The translations under genes were made by a program, and so were the position numbers. Shown one piece after another: positions 26,079 to 34,169 of a stretch of 64,000 nucleotides of DNA. This stretch comes from Rhizobium sp. RU36D (GTDB lineage Bacteria > Pseudomonadota > Alphaproteobacteria > Rhizobiales > Rhizobiaceae). The stretch spans positions 1 to 64,000 of the forward strand of contig NZ_FWXU01000020.1 in the NCBI RefSeq assembly GCF_900176345.1. Direction: 5' to 3'. The notes below the pieces were generated by a model. The model saw only the letters and a program-made list of their open reading frames with translations, was not told the origin of the DNA and searched no databases. Position 1 is the first letter of the stretch. The number at the start of each line of letters is the position of its first letter.

Positions 26079-27071
26079 TCAGGCGCCTCGCCCTCCATCT
26101 TCCATCTCCAGCCGATAAAAGGCACCGAGTTTCCGCACTGTCTCGGCCATGGCCAGGCGCAGTTCCGGGGGCTCCAAAATCTCGACGTCGGAGCCAAGCC
26201 GCATCAACTCGCTGACGGCGTGCTGGGGCGAGGCGATGGGAAGCTCGACCGTTCGCCAGCCATTTGCGTCTGTCTCTTCGGAGACCTGCATGCGCGAACG
26301 CACATAATGCGGGCTGTTATGCTGCAGCATGGTCAGTCCCCATTTCGAGACCCGAAGGCGCCCGGTGCCGGGATGCAGTTCTTCTTCCAGCCGCCTGATA
26401 TTGTCGTCCCAATAGGCGGAGAGATCAAAATCCTCCGGCCGCTCGAAGCGATGCTCGGTCACGACGAGATCGAGAATGCGGGCGATGCGATAGGTGCGGG
26501 TATCCTCCCCTATGCGGGCGGCCATGTACCAGGCCCCGCCCTTGAGGACGATGCCCATGGGCTCCACCTCGCGATCCTTCTCCGCCTTCCAGGTACGGTA
26601 GCGCATGCGGATGCGCTTGGAATTCCACACGGCATCCGCAATCGCCTGAAGGTGGAACGGCTGCTCGTTTTCGCCAAACCAGGTTGGTGCATCCAAATAG
26701 AACTTCGCCTGCATGCGCGCCGCACTTTGCCGCAGGTCCTCCGGCAAGGCTGCCGTCAGCTTCTTTTGCGCTCCAGCCATCATTGCGCCCAGGCCAAGGT
26801 CTGCGGCTGCGCCCGGCAGGCCGGACAGAAACATCGCCTCCGCCTCTTCCCGCGACATGCCGTTCAAGCGAACCCGGTAGCCGTCGAGAAGGCGGTATCC
26901 GCCATCGGAGCCGCGCTCGCTGTAGACCGGGATCCCCGACAGGGAGAGCGCATCGATGTCGCGATAGATGGTGCGCACCGAGACCTCGTTTTCGGCCGCG
27001 AGTGTCTCCGCAGTCACGAGCCCTCTCGCCTGCAGCGTCGTCAGGATGTTGATCAGCCGGCTTGCCCGCAT
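26079..27071 (-). CDS. YafY-type HTH/WYL transcriptional regulator
   Basis: 330 aa. N-terminal DeoR-like helix-turn-helix (LVTAETLAAENEVSVRTIYR, DIDALSLSGIPVYS, GGYRLL), then a WYL domain (about residues 140-220; WKAEKDREVEPMGIVLKGGA, WYMAARIGEDTRTYRIARI) and a C-terminal WCX-like part. WYL domains sense nucleic acids or small ligands. It is divergent from a glutathione transferase gene, with CCTGACA repeats between them, so it likely controls that gene and itself. Confidence 0.9.
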   Translation of the reverse strand: MRASRLINILTTLQARGLVTAETLAAENEVSVRTIYRDIDALSLSGIPVYSERGSDGGYRLLDGYRVRLNGMSREEAEAMFLSGLPGAAADLGLGAMMAGAQKKLTAALPEDLRQSAARMQAKFYLDAPTWFGENEQPFHLQAIADAVWNSKRIRMRYRTWKAEKDREVEPMGIVLKGGAWYMAARIGEDTRTYRIARILDLVVTEHRFERPEDFDLSAYWDDNIRRLEEELHPGTGRLRVSKWGLTMLQHNSPHYVRSRMQVSEETDANGWRTVELPIASPQHAVSELMRLGSDVEILEPPELRLAMAETVRKLGAFYRLEMEDGGRGA

Positions 27072-27107
27072 GGAAAAATCCTCTTTGCCGCCATTATCCT
27101 AAACCAA

Positions 27108-27124
27108 CCTGACACAGCCTGACA
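27108..27124. promoter_or_regulatory. CCTGACA direct repeat, candidate operator
   Basis: CCTGACA occurs at 27108-27114 and again at 27118-27124, ten bp apart (one helical turn), in the 107-bp gap between the divergent WYL regulator and GST genes. It is the natural candidate for the regulator's binding site. Confidence 0.45.
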
Positions 27125-27178
27125 GGTATGGACAACTATTCTCCTCTCATCGGTTCCAGCCTCAAGAGGAGAAAGACA

Positions 27179-27838
27179 ATGCCATCTGAAAACCCAATCA
27201 CGCTCTACTATTCGCCCCAGACCCGCGCCACCGGCGCCCGTGTGCTGCTGGAGGAGTTAGGGGTTCCCTATCGCCTGCATGTGCTGAACATGAAGGCAGG
27301 CGAGCAGCGTCAACCGGCCTATCTGGCGATCAACCCCATGGGCAAAGTGCCCGCCATCCATCACGGCGATGAGCTCGTGACCGAACAGGCCGCCGTCTAC
27401 CTCTATCTCGCTGATCTGTTCCCGGAAGCAGGCCTGGCCCCTGCCCTGGGCGATCCTTCGCGCGCCGCCTATCTGCGCTGGCTGGTCTATTACGGAAGCT
27501 GCTTCGAGCCTGCCATGATGGACAAGCATCTGAAGCGGGAGCCGGCCAGCCCGAATGAAACGCCCTACAGCAATTATGAGGACATGCTGGCGACGATCGA
27601 GCAGGCCTTAACCCCTGGTCCCTACCTGACAGGCGAAACGCTGACGGCGGCCGATCTGCTCTGGGGGATTGCACTGAACTGGACGATGATGTTCGGGCTG
27701 GTGCCGGAAAGGCCGGTGTTCCGCGCCTATGTGGAGCGCATCACCAGCCGGCCGGCCTTTCAAAAGGTCGCGGCTGAAGACGCGGCCCTGGCCGCCGAGC
27801 ATCAGGCGGTGGTCGATGCCATGAATGCCGCGGCCTAG
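27179..27838 (+). CDS. glutathione S-transferase
   Basis: 219 aa. Thioredoxin-fold N-domain: ITLYYSPQTRATGARVLLEE and the glutathione-binding NPMGKVPAIHHGD plus TEQAAVYLYLAD (Glu-Gln/Ser position). The helical C-domain begins near residue 90 and includes GETLTAADLLWGIAL. Detoxifies electrophiles with glutathione in the cytoplasm. AGAGGAG precedes ATG 27179. Divergent from a WYL regulator, as is common for inducible GSTs in rhizobia. A strong terminator follows. Confidence 0.9.
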   Translation: MPSENPITLYYSPQTRATGARVLLEELGVPYRLHVLNMKAGEQRQPAYLAINPMGKVPAIHHGDELVTEQAAVYLYLADLFPEAGLAPALGDPSRAAYLRWLVYYGSCFEPAMMDKHLKREPASPNETPYSNYEDMLATIEQALTPGPYLTGETLTAADLLWGIALNWTMMFGLVPERPVFRAYVERITSRPAFQKVAAEDAALAAEHQAVVDAMNAAA

Positions 27839-27858
27839 CCGGGACATTATTAGATAGA

Positions 27859-27902
27859 GTGAAGCAGCACCCCGCCCGGGGTGCGGCTTCACGTGTTTGT
27901 TT
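27859..27902. terminator. bidirectional terminator between GST and cupin genes
   Basis: GTGAAGC-A-GCACCCC pairs with GGGGTGC-G-GCTTCAC around a four-base loop (27859-27892), followed on the plus strand by GTGTTTGTTT. It separates the convergent GST and cupin genes. Confidence 0.8.
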
Positions 27903-28245
27903 AAAGACGAATGACGTAGTCCTTGCGAGTCGTTTCAAGGACTTCCCACGTGCCCTTGAAGCCCGGCCTCAGGATCATGCGGTCTCCGGGATGCAGATGC
28001 ACCGGCACCCCGCCATCCTCAGTGACGATCGAATAGCCCTCGAGGATCGTGAAATACTCCCACTCGTCATAGGAGATTCGCCACTTGCCTGGTGTTGACT
28101 GCCAGATCCCGGCATAGAGACCGCCAGGCGCCTCCTCGACATTCCAGGTGGTGAATTCGGGATTGCCGGCCAAAAGCCGGTCCGGTGCCGGCGCGCCGGT
28201 TTCCGGCTCAATACCCGATATGTCCAGTGTCAGGGCAAGGGTCAT
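27901..28245 (-). CDS. cupin-domain protein
   Basis: 114 aa. Single small cupin barrel of the DUF861 type: GIWQSTPGKWRISYDEWEYF, TILEGYSIVTEDGG and HLHPGDRMILRPGFKGTWEV. The usual metal-binding His cluster is sparse, so it may lack metal. GGAG precedes ATG 28245; a longer frame starts inside metY and is rejected. It sits 55 bp after metY on the same strand and may be co-transcribed. Function unknown; relatives bind small acids or ureido compounds. Confidence 0.75.
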   Translation of the reverse strand: MTLALTLDISGIEPETGAPAPDRLLAGNPEFTTWNVEEAPGGLYAGIWQSTPGKWRISYDEWEYFTILEGYSIVTEDGGVPVHLHPGDRMILRPGFKGTWEVLETTRKDYVIRL

Positions 28246-28300
28246 AGGCAGCTCCGATAAAGGGGCGGCGGCACCGTGCAGGTCCCGCCGCGCCATGGCT

Positions 28301-29584
28301 TCAGATCTTGGCCAGGGACTGCTCGAGATCGCCGATGATGTCCTCGGCGTCCTCGATGCCGACCGACAGCCGCACGACATCGGGACCAGCGCCCGCTGCG
28401 ACCTGCTGCTCCGGAGACAGCTGGGCATGGGTGGTCGAGGCGGGATGGATGACGAGCGAGCGGGTGTCGCCGATATTGGCCAGATGCGAGAATAGCTGCA
28501 GGCCCGCGACGAGCCCCTTGCCAGCCTCGTAGCCGCCCTTCAGGCCGAAGGTGAAGACCGCACCGGCTCCCCTAGGCGAATAGCGTTTCTGCAGCGCGTT
28601 GTTCGGATCGTCGGCCAGGCCGGAATAGCTGACCCAAGCGACCTTCGGGTGCTGCTTCAGCCAGGTGGCGACCTTCATGGCATTCTCGCAATGACGCTGC
28701 ATCCTGAGCGGCAGCGTCTCGATGCCGGTCAGGAGCAGGAAGGCATTCATCGGCGCAATCGCCGGGCCGAGGTCGCGCAGGCCGAGCACGCGGCAGGCGA
28801 TCGCAAACGCGATGTTGCCAAAGGTCTGGTGCAGAACGACGCCGGAATATTCCGGCCGCGGCGACGAAAGCATCGGGTAGTTGCCGGACTTCGACCAGTC
28901 GAAGGTGCCGCCATCAACGATGACGCCGCCCATGGAATTGCCGTGGCCGCCGAGGAACTTGGTGGCCGAATGCACCACGATATCCGCGCCATGCTGCAGC
29001 GGCCGAACCAGGTAAGGGCTTGCCATGGTGTTGTCGACGATCAGCGGCAGGCCGTGCTTGTGGGCGAGTTCAGCAATTGCCTCGATATCGACGAAGGTGC
29101 CGGCGGGATTGGCCAGGCTTTCGATGTAGATCGCACGGGTGCGGCCGTCGATCTGCTGCTCCATGGAGGCGAGATCGAAGGGATCGGCCCAGCGCACATG
29201 CCAGTCGAAATTCTTGAAGGCGTGGCCGAACTGGTTGATCGAGCCGCCATACAGCTTCTTGGCAGCGATGAAATTGTCGCCCGGCTGCATGATCGTGTGG
29301 AAGATGAGCAATTGCGCGGCATGGCCGGAGGCCACAGCCAGGGCTGCCGTGCCGCCTTCCAGAGCCGCGACGCGCTCTTCCAGCACCGCCTGGGTCGGGT
29401 TCATGATTCGGGTATAGATGTTGCCGAACTGCTTCAGGGCGAAGAGCGCGGCAGCGTGATCCGAATCATTAAAGACATAGGCCGTCGTCTGGTAGATCGG
29501 CGTGATACGGGCGCCGGTGGACGGATCGGGTTGGGCACCCGCGTGCACGGCGAGAGTTGCAAAACCGGGGTTGCTGCTGGACAT
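28301..29584 (-). CDS. metY: O-acetylhomoserine aminocarboxypropyltransferase (sulfhydrylase)
   Basis: 427 aa, PLP enzyme of the Cys/Met metabolism family. Makes homocysteine from O-acetylhomoserine and sulfide for methionine synthesis. Markers: [20 protein letters not shown], ARIxNPT-type [28 protein letters not shown], and the PLP lysine in [21 protein letters not shown] precedes ATG 29584. A short leader hairpin (29602-29618) is seen. Separation from MetZ or cystathionine synthases relies on length and the LYGGSINQF segment. Confidence 0.92.
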   Translation of the reverse strand: MSSSNPGFATLAVHAGAQPDPSTGARITPIYQTTAYVFNDSDHAAALFALKQFGNIYTRIMNPTQAVLEERVAALEGGTAALAVASGHAAQLLIFHTIMQPGDNFIAAKKLYGGSINQFGHAFKNFDWHVRWADPFDLASMEQQIDGRTRAIYIESLANPAGTFVDIEAIAELAHKHGLPLIVDNTMASPYLVRPLQHGADIVVHSATKFLGGHGNSMGGVIVDGGTFDWSKSGNYPMLSSPRPEYSGVVLHQTFGNIAFAIACRVLGLRDLGPAIAPMNAFLLLTGIETLPLRMQRHCENAMKVATWLKQHPKVAWVSYSGLADDPNNALQKRYSPRGAGAVFTFGLKGGYEAGKGLVAGLQLFSHLANIGDTRSLVIHPASTTHAQLSPEQQVAAGAGPDVVRLSVGIEDAEDIIGDLEQSLAKI

Positions 29585-29601
29585 ATGGACCTCCCTATGG
29601 C

Positions 29602-29618
29602 GGGCGTTCTCTCCGCCC
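29602..29618 (-). promoter_or_regulatory. small hairpin in the metY leader
   Basis: GGGCG and CGCCC form a five-base stem 18 nt before the metY start. It does not fit the known SAM riboswitch classes that I can recognise; its role is unclear. Confidence 0.25.
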
Positions 29619-29676
29619 TTCGGCAGTGAATTAACCGGCAATCGTGATCCTCCGCAAGGGATGGACCTGTGAATGA

Positions 29677-29690
29677 TTGATCGAAATCAA
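29677..29690 (+). promoter_or_regulatory. FNR/FixK box upstream of the DUF6455 gene
   Basis: TTGAT-CGAA-ATCAA is a perfect match to the anaerobox consensus TTGAT-N4-ATCAA. Its centre is about 60 bp before the DUF6455 start, a suitable distance for class II activation. It also lies about 95 bp from the divergent metY start. Confidence 0.75.
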
Positions 29691-29743
29691 TGCGCCTGCT
29701 CTGACGGCTGCCAAGATGGCTGCGGTCAGAAGGAGGATCGCCC

Positions 29744-30172
29744 ATGGACACGGCCGTCAATTCGCATTCGGAAAATCTCGTTTCTCGCTTTGTCGGCTGG
29801 CTTTCCCGGGGATGGGAAGCGGCAAGCGAAGCCCAGGCGCTCGCCGCACTCGATCAGGAAACCATCGGCATGATCGCGCGCGATTGCGGCATCGAACCAT
29901 CGCAGCTGATTGAGCTGGCCAAGGCCGGCCCTGATGCCGCCGACGAGATGATCGCCATGATGAAGGCGCTCAACATCGATCCCATGGAAGTGGCAACCCG
30001 CTACCAGCACCAGTTCCGCGACATGCAGGTCAATTGCTCGCAATGTGGCTCCAAGTCACAGTGCCGCAAGGATTTGGCTCAGGGTCTCGCCGCACAGCAC
30101 TTCAACGATTACTGCAAGAATGCCGATCACCTCAGCGCCATGCGGGCGACGCCGGAATTGCTGGCCGACTGA
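29744..30172 (+). CDS. DUF6455 family protein
   Basis: 142 aa. A cytoplasmic helical protein with a Cys cluster near residues 96-108 (NCSQCGSKSQCRKDL) and a further Cys in FNDYCKN, as in DUF6455. These four cysteines could hold an iron-sulfur cluster or zinc. The N-terminal part (DQETIGMIARDCGIEPSQLI) is typical of the family. A perfect FNR/FixK box and GGAGG precede it, suggesting induction at low oxygen. Molecular function unknown. Confidence 0.85.
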   Translation: MDTAVNSHSENLVSRFVGWLSRGWEAASEAQALAALDQETIGMIARDCGIEPSQLIELAKAGPDAADEMIAMMKALNIDPMEVATRYQHQFRDMQVNCSQCGSKSQCRKDLAQGLAAQHFNDYCKNADHLSAMRATPELLAD

Positions 30173-30210
30173 GCCAGCCCTCCCGGCGCAACCGCATCAG
30201 CGCATGATCA

Positions 30211-30639
30211 TCAGCCGACGAGCCTGGGATATTCGATCGCCGGGCACCGGTTCATGACCACCTTTATGCCACTAGCTTCCGCCTTAGCCGCGGCAGCGTC
30301 ATCTCTGACGCTGAGCTGCGCCCAGATGACCTTCGGACGGACAGGCAGGGCAATGGCCTCATCGACCACCTCCTGAAGATATTCCGACGCGCGGAACACA
30401 TCGACCATGTCGACCGTTTCCGGGATGTCCGAAAGGCGAGCATAGACAAGCTGACCGAGCAGTTCCTTGCCGGCCTGTCCAGGATTGACCGGAAACACCC
30501 GGTATCCCGACGACAGCAGGAAGCGCATGACGCCGTGGCTGGGTCGCGCGGCATTCGGGGATGCCCCGAGCAGGGCGATGGTTTTCACGTCGCGCAGGAT
30601 GTCGGCCAGATAACTATCGTCGTAGCGGTCATGGTTCAT
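30211..30639 (-). CDS. CoA-binding domain protein (YccU type)
   Basis: 142 aa. A stand-alone CoA-binding Rossmann domain: TIALLGASPNAARPSHGVMR, FPVNPGQAGKELLG, VDMVDVFR and VMNRCPAIEYPRL. The N-terminus MNHDRYDDSYL is shared with the paralogue at 31143-31616 (MNHDHYSDSYL). GAGGAAAA lies before ATG 30639. Relatives bind CoA and may act in protein acylation control. Faces the DUF6455 gene tail to tail. Confidence 0.85.
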   Translation of the reverse strand: MNHDRYDDSYLADILRDVKTIALLGASPNAARPSHGVMRFLLSSGYRVFPVNPGQAGKELLGQLVYARLSDIPETVDMVDVFRASEYLQEVVDEAIALPVRPKVIWAQLSVRDDAAAAKAEASGIKVVMNRCPAIEYPRLVG

Positions 30640-30731
30640 GATGGCGGTTTTCCTCGGTTGCTTGCCGGAAGGCTTGGCCTTCATCGAACCGCAGATTTAT
30701 CGTCGCTCCGGTGCAAAGGGAAACACCTGCC

Positions 30732-31073
30732 ATGAAAAGAATCATATTTGTCGCTGCCGTGACCGGCCTGACCATCGCGGCGACCGGCCCCGCACTTGCC
30801 ATATCGCGCTATCAGTCAAGCTCGCTCACCTGCGAGGGCGCACGCCAGGCCATCCGATCCGAGGGTGCGGTCATCATTCGCTATCCCTCCAAACGCGTTG
30901 GGAACATGACGCTTTATGATCGCTATGTGGTGAACAGCGACTTCTGCGATCCCAATGAATATGCCGAGCGTGCCTATGTACCTACGTCCGACAGCCCGCG
31001 TTGTCCGGTTCTTGCCTGCGAGCCGAAATCGAACCTCGACGGGCTGATGTTCATACCGCGCCATCAGCTTTGA
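30732..31073 (+). CDS. small secreted protein, unknown function
   Basis: 113 aa. Signal peptide MKRIIFVAAVTGLTIAATGP with cleavage near ALA-IS. The mature part has four Cys (LTCEG, DFCDPNEY, RCPVLACEP) likely paired in the periplasm, plus RYPSKRVGNMTLYDRYV. This pattern occurs in small rhizobial envelope proteins of unknown role. It lies between two CoA-binding paralogues on the other strand, so the arrangement may come from duplication. Confidence 0.65.
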   Translation: MKRIIFVAAVTGLTIAATGPALAISRYQSSSLTCEGARQAIRSEGAVIIRYPSKRVGNMTLYDRYVVNSDFCDPNEYAERAYVPTSDSPRCPVLACEPKSNLDGLMFIPRHQL

Positions 31074-31091
31074 TATCGCTGACGTTTCGGG

Positions 31092-31122
31092 CGTGACGCA
31101 GGCTTCCGATGCTCGCGTCACG
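31092..31122. terminator. hairpin between convergent genes
   Basis: CGTGACGC and GCGTCACG form an eight-base stem with a 15-nt loop in the gap between the small secreted protein and the second CoA-binding gene. No T run. Confidence 0.35.
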
Positions 31123-31142
31123 AAGCGCCTTGGACGGCGGTG

Positions 31143-31616
31143 CTAGGCAGCATGATGCGCCAGATGGTCGTGTCCGTGCACATGCTGCCATTCGTAAACC
31201 AAAGGATATTCGGTTACCAGGGCGCGGTCCATGACCACCTTGATGCCCGCGGTCTCCGCCTTTGCCGCCGCAAGGTCGTCACGGATGCCGAGCTGGCACC
31301 AGATCGCGACCGGCTTCCACGGCAGGGCCAGGACTTCATCGACGATGGCGGGAAGCGCTTCTTTGCGACGGAAGACGTCGATCATGTCGACCGGGTGCGG
31401 AAGATCCGCAAGTCGCGCGTGGATCGGCTGGCCGAGAATGCTTTCGCCGGCATGGTCGGGATTGATGGGAAAGACGCTGTAACCCTTGCCCAGCAGGAAA
31501 CCGGAGATCCAGTGACTGGGCCTGTTGTTATGGACCGATGCGCCGAGGATGGCGACTGTCTTCACGCATAACAGGATGCCTGCCAGATAGCTGTCCGAAT
31601 AGTGGTCGTGGTTCAT
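31143..31616 (-). CDS. CoA-binding domain protein, paralogue
   Basis: 157 aa. Same fold as the 30211-30639 protein: TVAILGASVHNNRPSHWI, FPINPDHAGESILG, VDMIDVFRRKEAL. Its C-terminus carries an extra His-rich tail (EWQHVHGHDHLAHHAA) absent from the paralogue, which may bind metal. GGAGG precedes the ATG. The first copy is closer to the family average, so this is the more diverged copy. Confidence 0.85.
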   Translation of the reverse strand: MNHDHYSDSYLAGILLCVKTVAILGASVHNNRPSHWISGFLLGKGYSVFPINPDHAGESILGQPIHARLADLPHPVDMIDVFRRKEALPAIVDEVLALPWKPVAIWCQLGIRDDLAAAKAETAGIKVVMDRALVTEYPLVYEWQHVHGHDHLAHHAA

Positions 31617-31721
31617 GGTAACCTCCTCCCCGGCTCATGCCGGCGGCTGTTACCCGTCCTCGTCGTCCCAGACGTAAGACTATTCGACATTTCTTAATTT
31701 TTGCCACCGGAGGCCAGCGCG

Positions 31722-32153
31722 TCAGTCCGGCATGGTCATGTGGCCGTGTTCGTCCAGCGGCGCAAAGGGATTGTGGGCAATCTCCCATAAATGACCGTCC
31801 GGATCGGCAAAATAGCCCGAATAACCGCCCCAAAACACCTTTTCCGGGGCTTTGACCGGTGTCGCACCGCAAGACAGGGCGAACTTGTAGACCGCATCGA
31901 CCCCAGCGGGACTTGTCACATTATGGGCCAAGGTTACGCCGGAAAATCCAGGCGGCGTATTTTCCACGCCCGCGTCATGCGCAAGAGCCTCCCGCGAGAA
32001 CAGGCCCAGCACGACTCCCTTCAGTCGAATGAAAGTGACGGCGTCCTGCGACGCCGAGGATTTCTTCCAGCCCAGCTTTTCATAAAAGGCGGTGCTGCGC
32101 GCGACATCCTGAACACCCAAAGTCACGAGCGATATGCGACGATCAAGGGACAT
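31722..32153 (-). CDS. VOC family (glyoxalase/bleomycin resistance fold) protein
   Basis: 143 aa. One vicinal-oxygen-chelate domain with two beta-alpha modules: RRISLVTLGVQDVARSTAFY, then VTFIRLKGVVLGLFS, SGVTLAHNV and a C-terminal YFADPDGHLWEIAHNP, which holds the usual metal-binding Glu. May be a glyoxalase-like lyase or dioxygenase; substrate unknown. It closes a minus-strand run and its upstream 380 bp are gene-poor and AT-rich. Confidence 0.85.
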   Translation of the reverse strand: MSLDRRISLVTLGVQDVARSTAFYEKLGWKKSSASQDAVTFIRLKGVVLGLFSREALAHDAGVENTPPGFSGVTLAHNVTSPAGVDAVYKFALSCGATPVKAPEKVFWGGYSGYFADPDGHLWEIAHNPFAPLDEHGHMTMPD

Positions 32154-32460
32154 GAAAAAATCTCCAAATCAACGGCGTTCCAGCTAAATGCACATTATGT
32201 TCTTTTTTTGTTCATACATGCATTAGATAAAACTCATAGTTGAATTAAGTCGTCACACAAATTGTTTTAATCACCAACAAAATACTGGCATGAACCGGAT
32301 GGTACCTTTTCCGCGCGCATGTGGCGCGCAAGGCCACGCAGCCTTTTGACAATAGGCAAGTCGATGATCGATAGGCTTGGCACTTGATACGACGGCCATG
32401 GCTTTCCGCATGACATAGCACGCCGCACGGACCACACGCTTGACCATACAGCCCTCAGAC
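32154..32460. other. gene-poor AT-rich region
   Basis: About 380 bp (to 32536) with no convincing gene. A 93-codon minus-strand frame (32271-32552) shows no protein-like signature. Near 32313-32329 is a GCGCGC-N5-GCGCGC hairpin. A perfect FNR/FixK box lies at the right end. Confidence 0.5.
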
Positions 32461-32474
32461 TTGATGGATATCAA
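32461..32474. promoter_or_regulatory. orphan FNR/FixK box
   Basis: TTGAT-GGAT-ATCAA is a second perfect anaerobox, 2.8 kb from the one before DUF6455. No annotated start lies at the right distance on either strand: leftward there is only a short open frame or a possible small RNA, rightward only the 3' end of the enoyl-CoA hydratase. Confidence 0.6.
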
Positions 32475-32536
32475 GTTCAAGATAAAATTGAATCTATTCG
32501 CTAAATCGCTTTGGGACGAAGGCGCCGCCGTGGCGG

Positions 32537-33364
32537 CTACTCGCCTTTCCACTCCGGATTGCGCTTGCCGAGAAACGCGCCGATGCCCTCTTCCGCGTCG
32601 CGCGCCAGCATGTTCTCGACCATGACGCCGGCGGCATAGTCATAAGCGGCTTCCAGCGGCACATCGATCTGGCGATAGAAGGCTTCCTTGCCGATTTTCA
32701 GTGTCAGCGGCGATTTGGACGCGATCACCGATGCGTATTTGTTTACAACCTGGACAAGATATTGCTTGGGTACGATCCGGTTGACTAGGCCAAAATCCTT
32801 GGCGGTCGACGCGTCGATGGTTTCGCCGGTCAGGAGCATTTCCATGGCCTGCTTGCGGTGCGCCGCGCGCGAGATCGCGACCATCGGCGTCGAGCAGAAC
32901 AGGCCGATATTGACGCCCGGTGTGCAGAAGGTCGAGGTGTCCGTGCAGATCGCGAGATCGCAGGAGGCGACCAGTTGGCAGCCTGCCGCCGTGGCCAGAC
33001 CGTCGATTTCGGCGATGACGGGTTTTGGCAGGTGAGTGATCTTCAGCATCAGGTCGGCGCAGAGACGCATGGTCTTCTCGAAGAAGGCCCGCCCGCGATC
33101 GGCATCGGCGCGATGGGCGGTCATTTCCTTGAGGTCATGTCCGGCCGAAAACAGCTTGCCCGCCGCCGCCAGGATCACCACACGCACGGCCTTGTCGGTG
33201 GCGGCCCTGTCGAGCGCTGCAAGCAGCGCCTCCATCAGGGCAATCGAGAGGGCATTGGCCGGGGGATTATTGAGCGTCAGCCGCAACACGCCATCGTTCA
33301 AGGCCTCCATCAGCGGCGTCGCCTGCTCGCAATCCTCTTTCCTGAACGAAACCACATCGGCCAT
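32537..33364 (-). CDS. enoyl-CoA hydratase/isomerase family protein
   Basis: 275 aa. Crotonase fold: LTLNNPPANALSIALMEAL, oxyanion-hole KLFSAGHDLKEM, then IAEIDGLATAAGCQLVASCD, AICTDTSTFCTPGVNIGL. The two catalytic Glu of E. coli enoyl-CoA hydratases are not both evident, so isomerase or hydrolase activity is possible. GGAGGA precedes the ATG. Acts on acyl-CoA in beta-oxidation-like pathways. Divergent from a thioesterase, which may share its substrate. Confidence 0.88.
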   Translation of the reverse strand: MADVVSFRKEDCEQATPLMEALNDGVLRLTLNNPPANALSIALMEALLAALDRAATDKAVRVVILAAAGKLFSAGHDLKEMTAHRADADRGRAFFEKTMRLCADLMLKITHLPKPVIAEIDGLATAAGCQLVASCDLAICTDTSTFCTPGVNIGLFCSTPMVAISRAAHRKQAMEMLLTGETIDASTAKDFGLVNRIVPKQYLVQVVNKYASVIASKSPLTLKIGKEAFYRQIDVPLEAAYDYAAGVMVENMLARDAEEGIGAFLGKRNPEWKGE

Positions 33365-33459
33365 GGCCCTATCCTCCGCATTCCATTTGCTTAGGGTACA
33401 AAGCCTGCCATAAAAGCGGTCGGCAATGCCAGCCCCTTCGCTTGATGGACCGACCTCAC

Positions 33460-33891
33460 ATGCAGCCGATCATGAGCGCGCAAGCGATCAATGACTTCCT
33501 GGAAACGGATTTCCCGCAGATCCACACCGATGGACGCGTGTTTACCGTGACATCTGTCCGTCCCGGCGGCCTCACCATGACCTTCGACCCGAATGAGCGC
33601 CATCTGCGCCCCGGCGGAACTGTATCAGGACCTTCGATGTTCGCCCTGGCCGATGTGGCGGCCTATGCGGCCATCCTTGCCCATATCGGTCCGGTAGCCC
33701 TGGCCGTGACCACCAATCTCAACATCAATTTCCTGCGGTTGCCGCAGCCCAGCCTGATGAGCTGCGATTGCCGGTTGCTGAAACTTGGCAAGCGGCTCGC
33801 GGTTGTCGACGCACTGCTGCATCAGGGCGATCCGGACCATCCGGTGGCCCAGGCGACTGCGACCTATTCGATCCCGCCGCGGACGGAATAA
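33460..33891 (+). CDS. PaaI-type hotdog thioesterase
   Basis: 143 aa from ATG 33460 (a TTG at 33442 and ATGs at 33445 and 33472 are also in frame, none with a strong ribosome site). Hotdog domain: RHLRPGGTVSGPSMFALADV with the catalytic Asp, AVTTNLNINFLRLP and KRLAVVDALLHQGDP. Hydrolyses acyl-CoA thioesters. Divergent from the enoyl-CoA hydratase, suggesting a joint role in acyl-CoA turnover. Confidence 0.83.
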   Translation: MQPIMSAQAINDFLETDFPQIHTDGRVFTVTSVRPGGLTMTFDPNERHLRPGGTVSGPSMFALADVAAYAAILAHIGPVALAVTTNLNINFLRLPQPSLMSCDCRLLKLGKRLAVVDALLHQGDPDHPVAQATATYSIPPRTE

Positions 33892-34058
33892 CGGGTCTTG
33901 TCGTCCACAGAAGCACCAATGCAGCTACGATTCTGGCAGAATAGTTGCGGTATTATATTACCCCATACCCAAGCCGTTGTTTCTATTTGTCTATTTTTAC
34001 AGACGCAAAGACAGCCAAGCTTGACCGGCTGAAAGACGCCTTCTATAAGGCCGTCAGC
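33892..34058. other. rplM upstream region
   Basis: AT-rich gap that should hold the rplM-rpsI promoter; TATATTA near 33951-33957 is a possible -10. Nothing else is recognised before the hairpin at 34059. Confidence 0.4.
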
Positions 34059-34088
34059 ATGCGGTCCGTGAGGACTGCATTCTTTTTT
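34059..34088 (+). terminator. terminator or attenuator in the rplM leader
   Basis: ATGCGGTCC-GTGA-GGACTGCAT is a nine-base stem (one G-U) closed by a GNRA tetraloop, followed by TCTTTTTT. It is a textbook intrinsic terminator, 82 bp upstream of the rplM start on the same strand. It may stop the thioesterase transcript or act as a ribosomal-protein attenuator. Confidence 0.7.
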
Positions 34089-34169
34089 CGTGCCGCGAGA
34101 GCGCCGGAAACAAGCAACAAGAAACGCCCTTCGGCTTGTCCTTAGGGTCCAAAACGGAAAGTAACAACC

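Noticed and set aside
29585..29680. SAM riboswitch in the metY leader
   Set aside because: Only a five-base hairpin is present; the conserved pseudoknot sequences of SAM-II or other SAM classes are not seen.
32271..32552. 93-codon minus-strand frame as a gene
   Set aside because: No ribosome site, Cys- and Arg-heavy composition without pattern, and the FNR box lies inside it, so any transcript would start after its first third.
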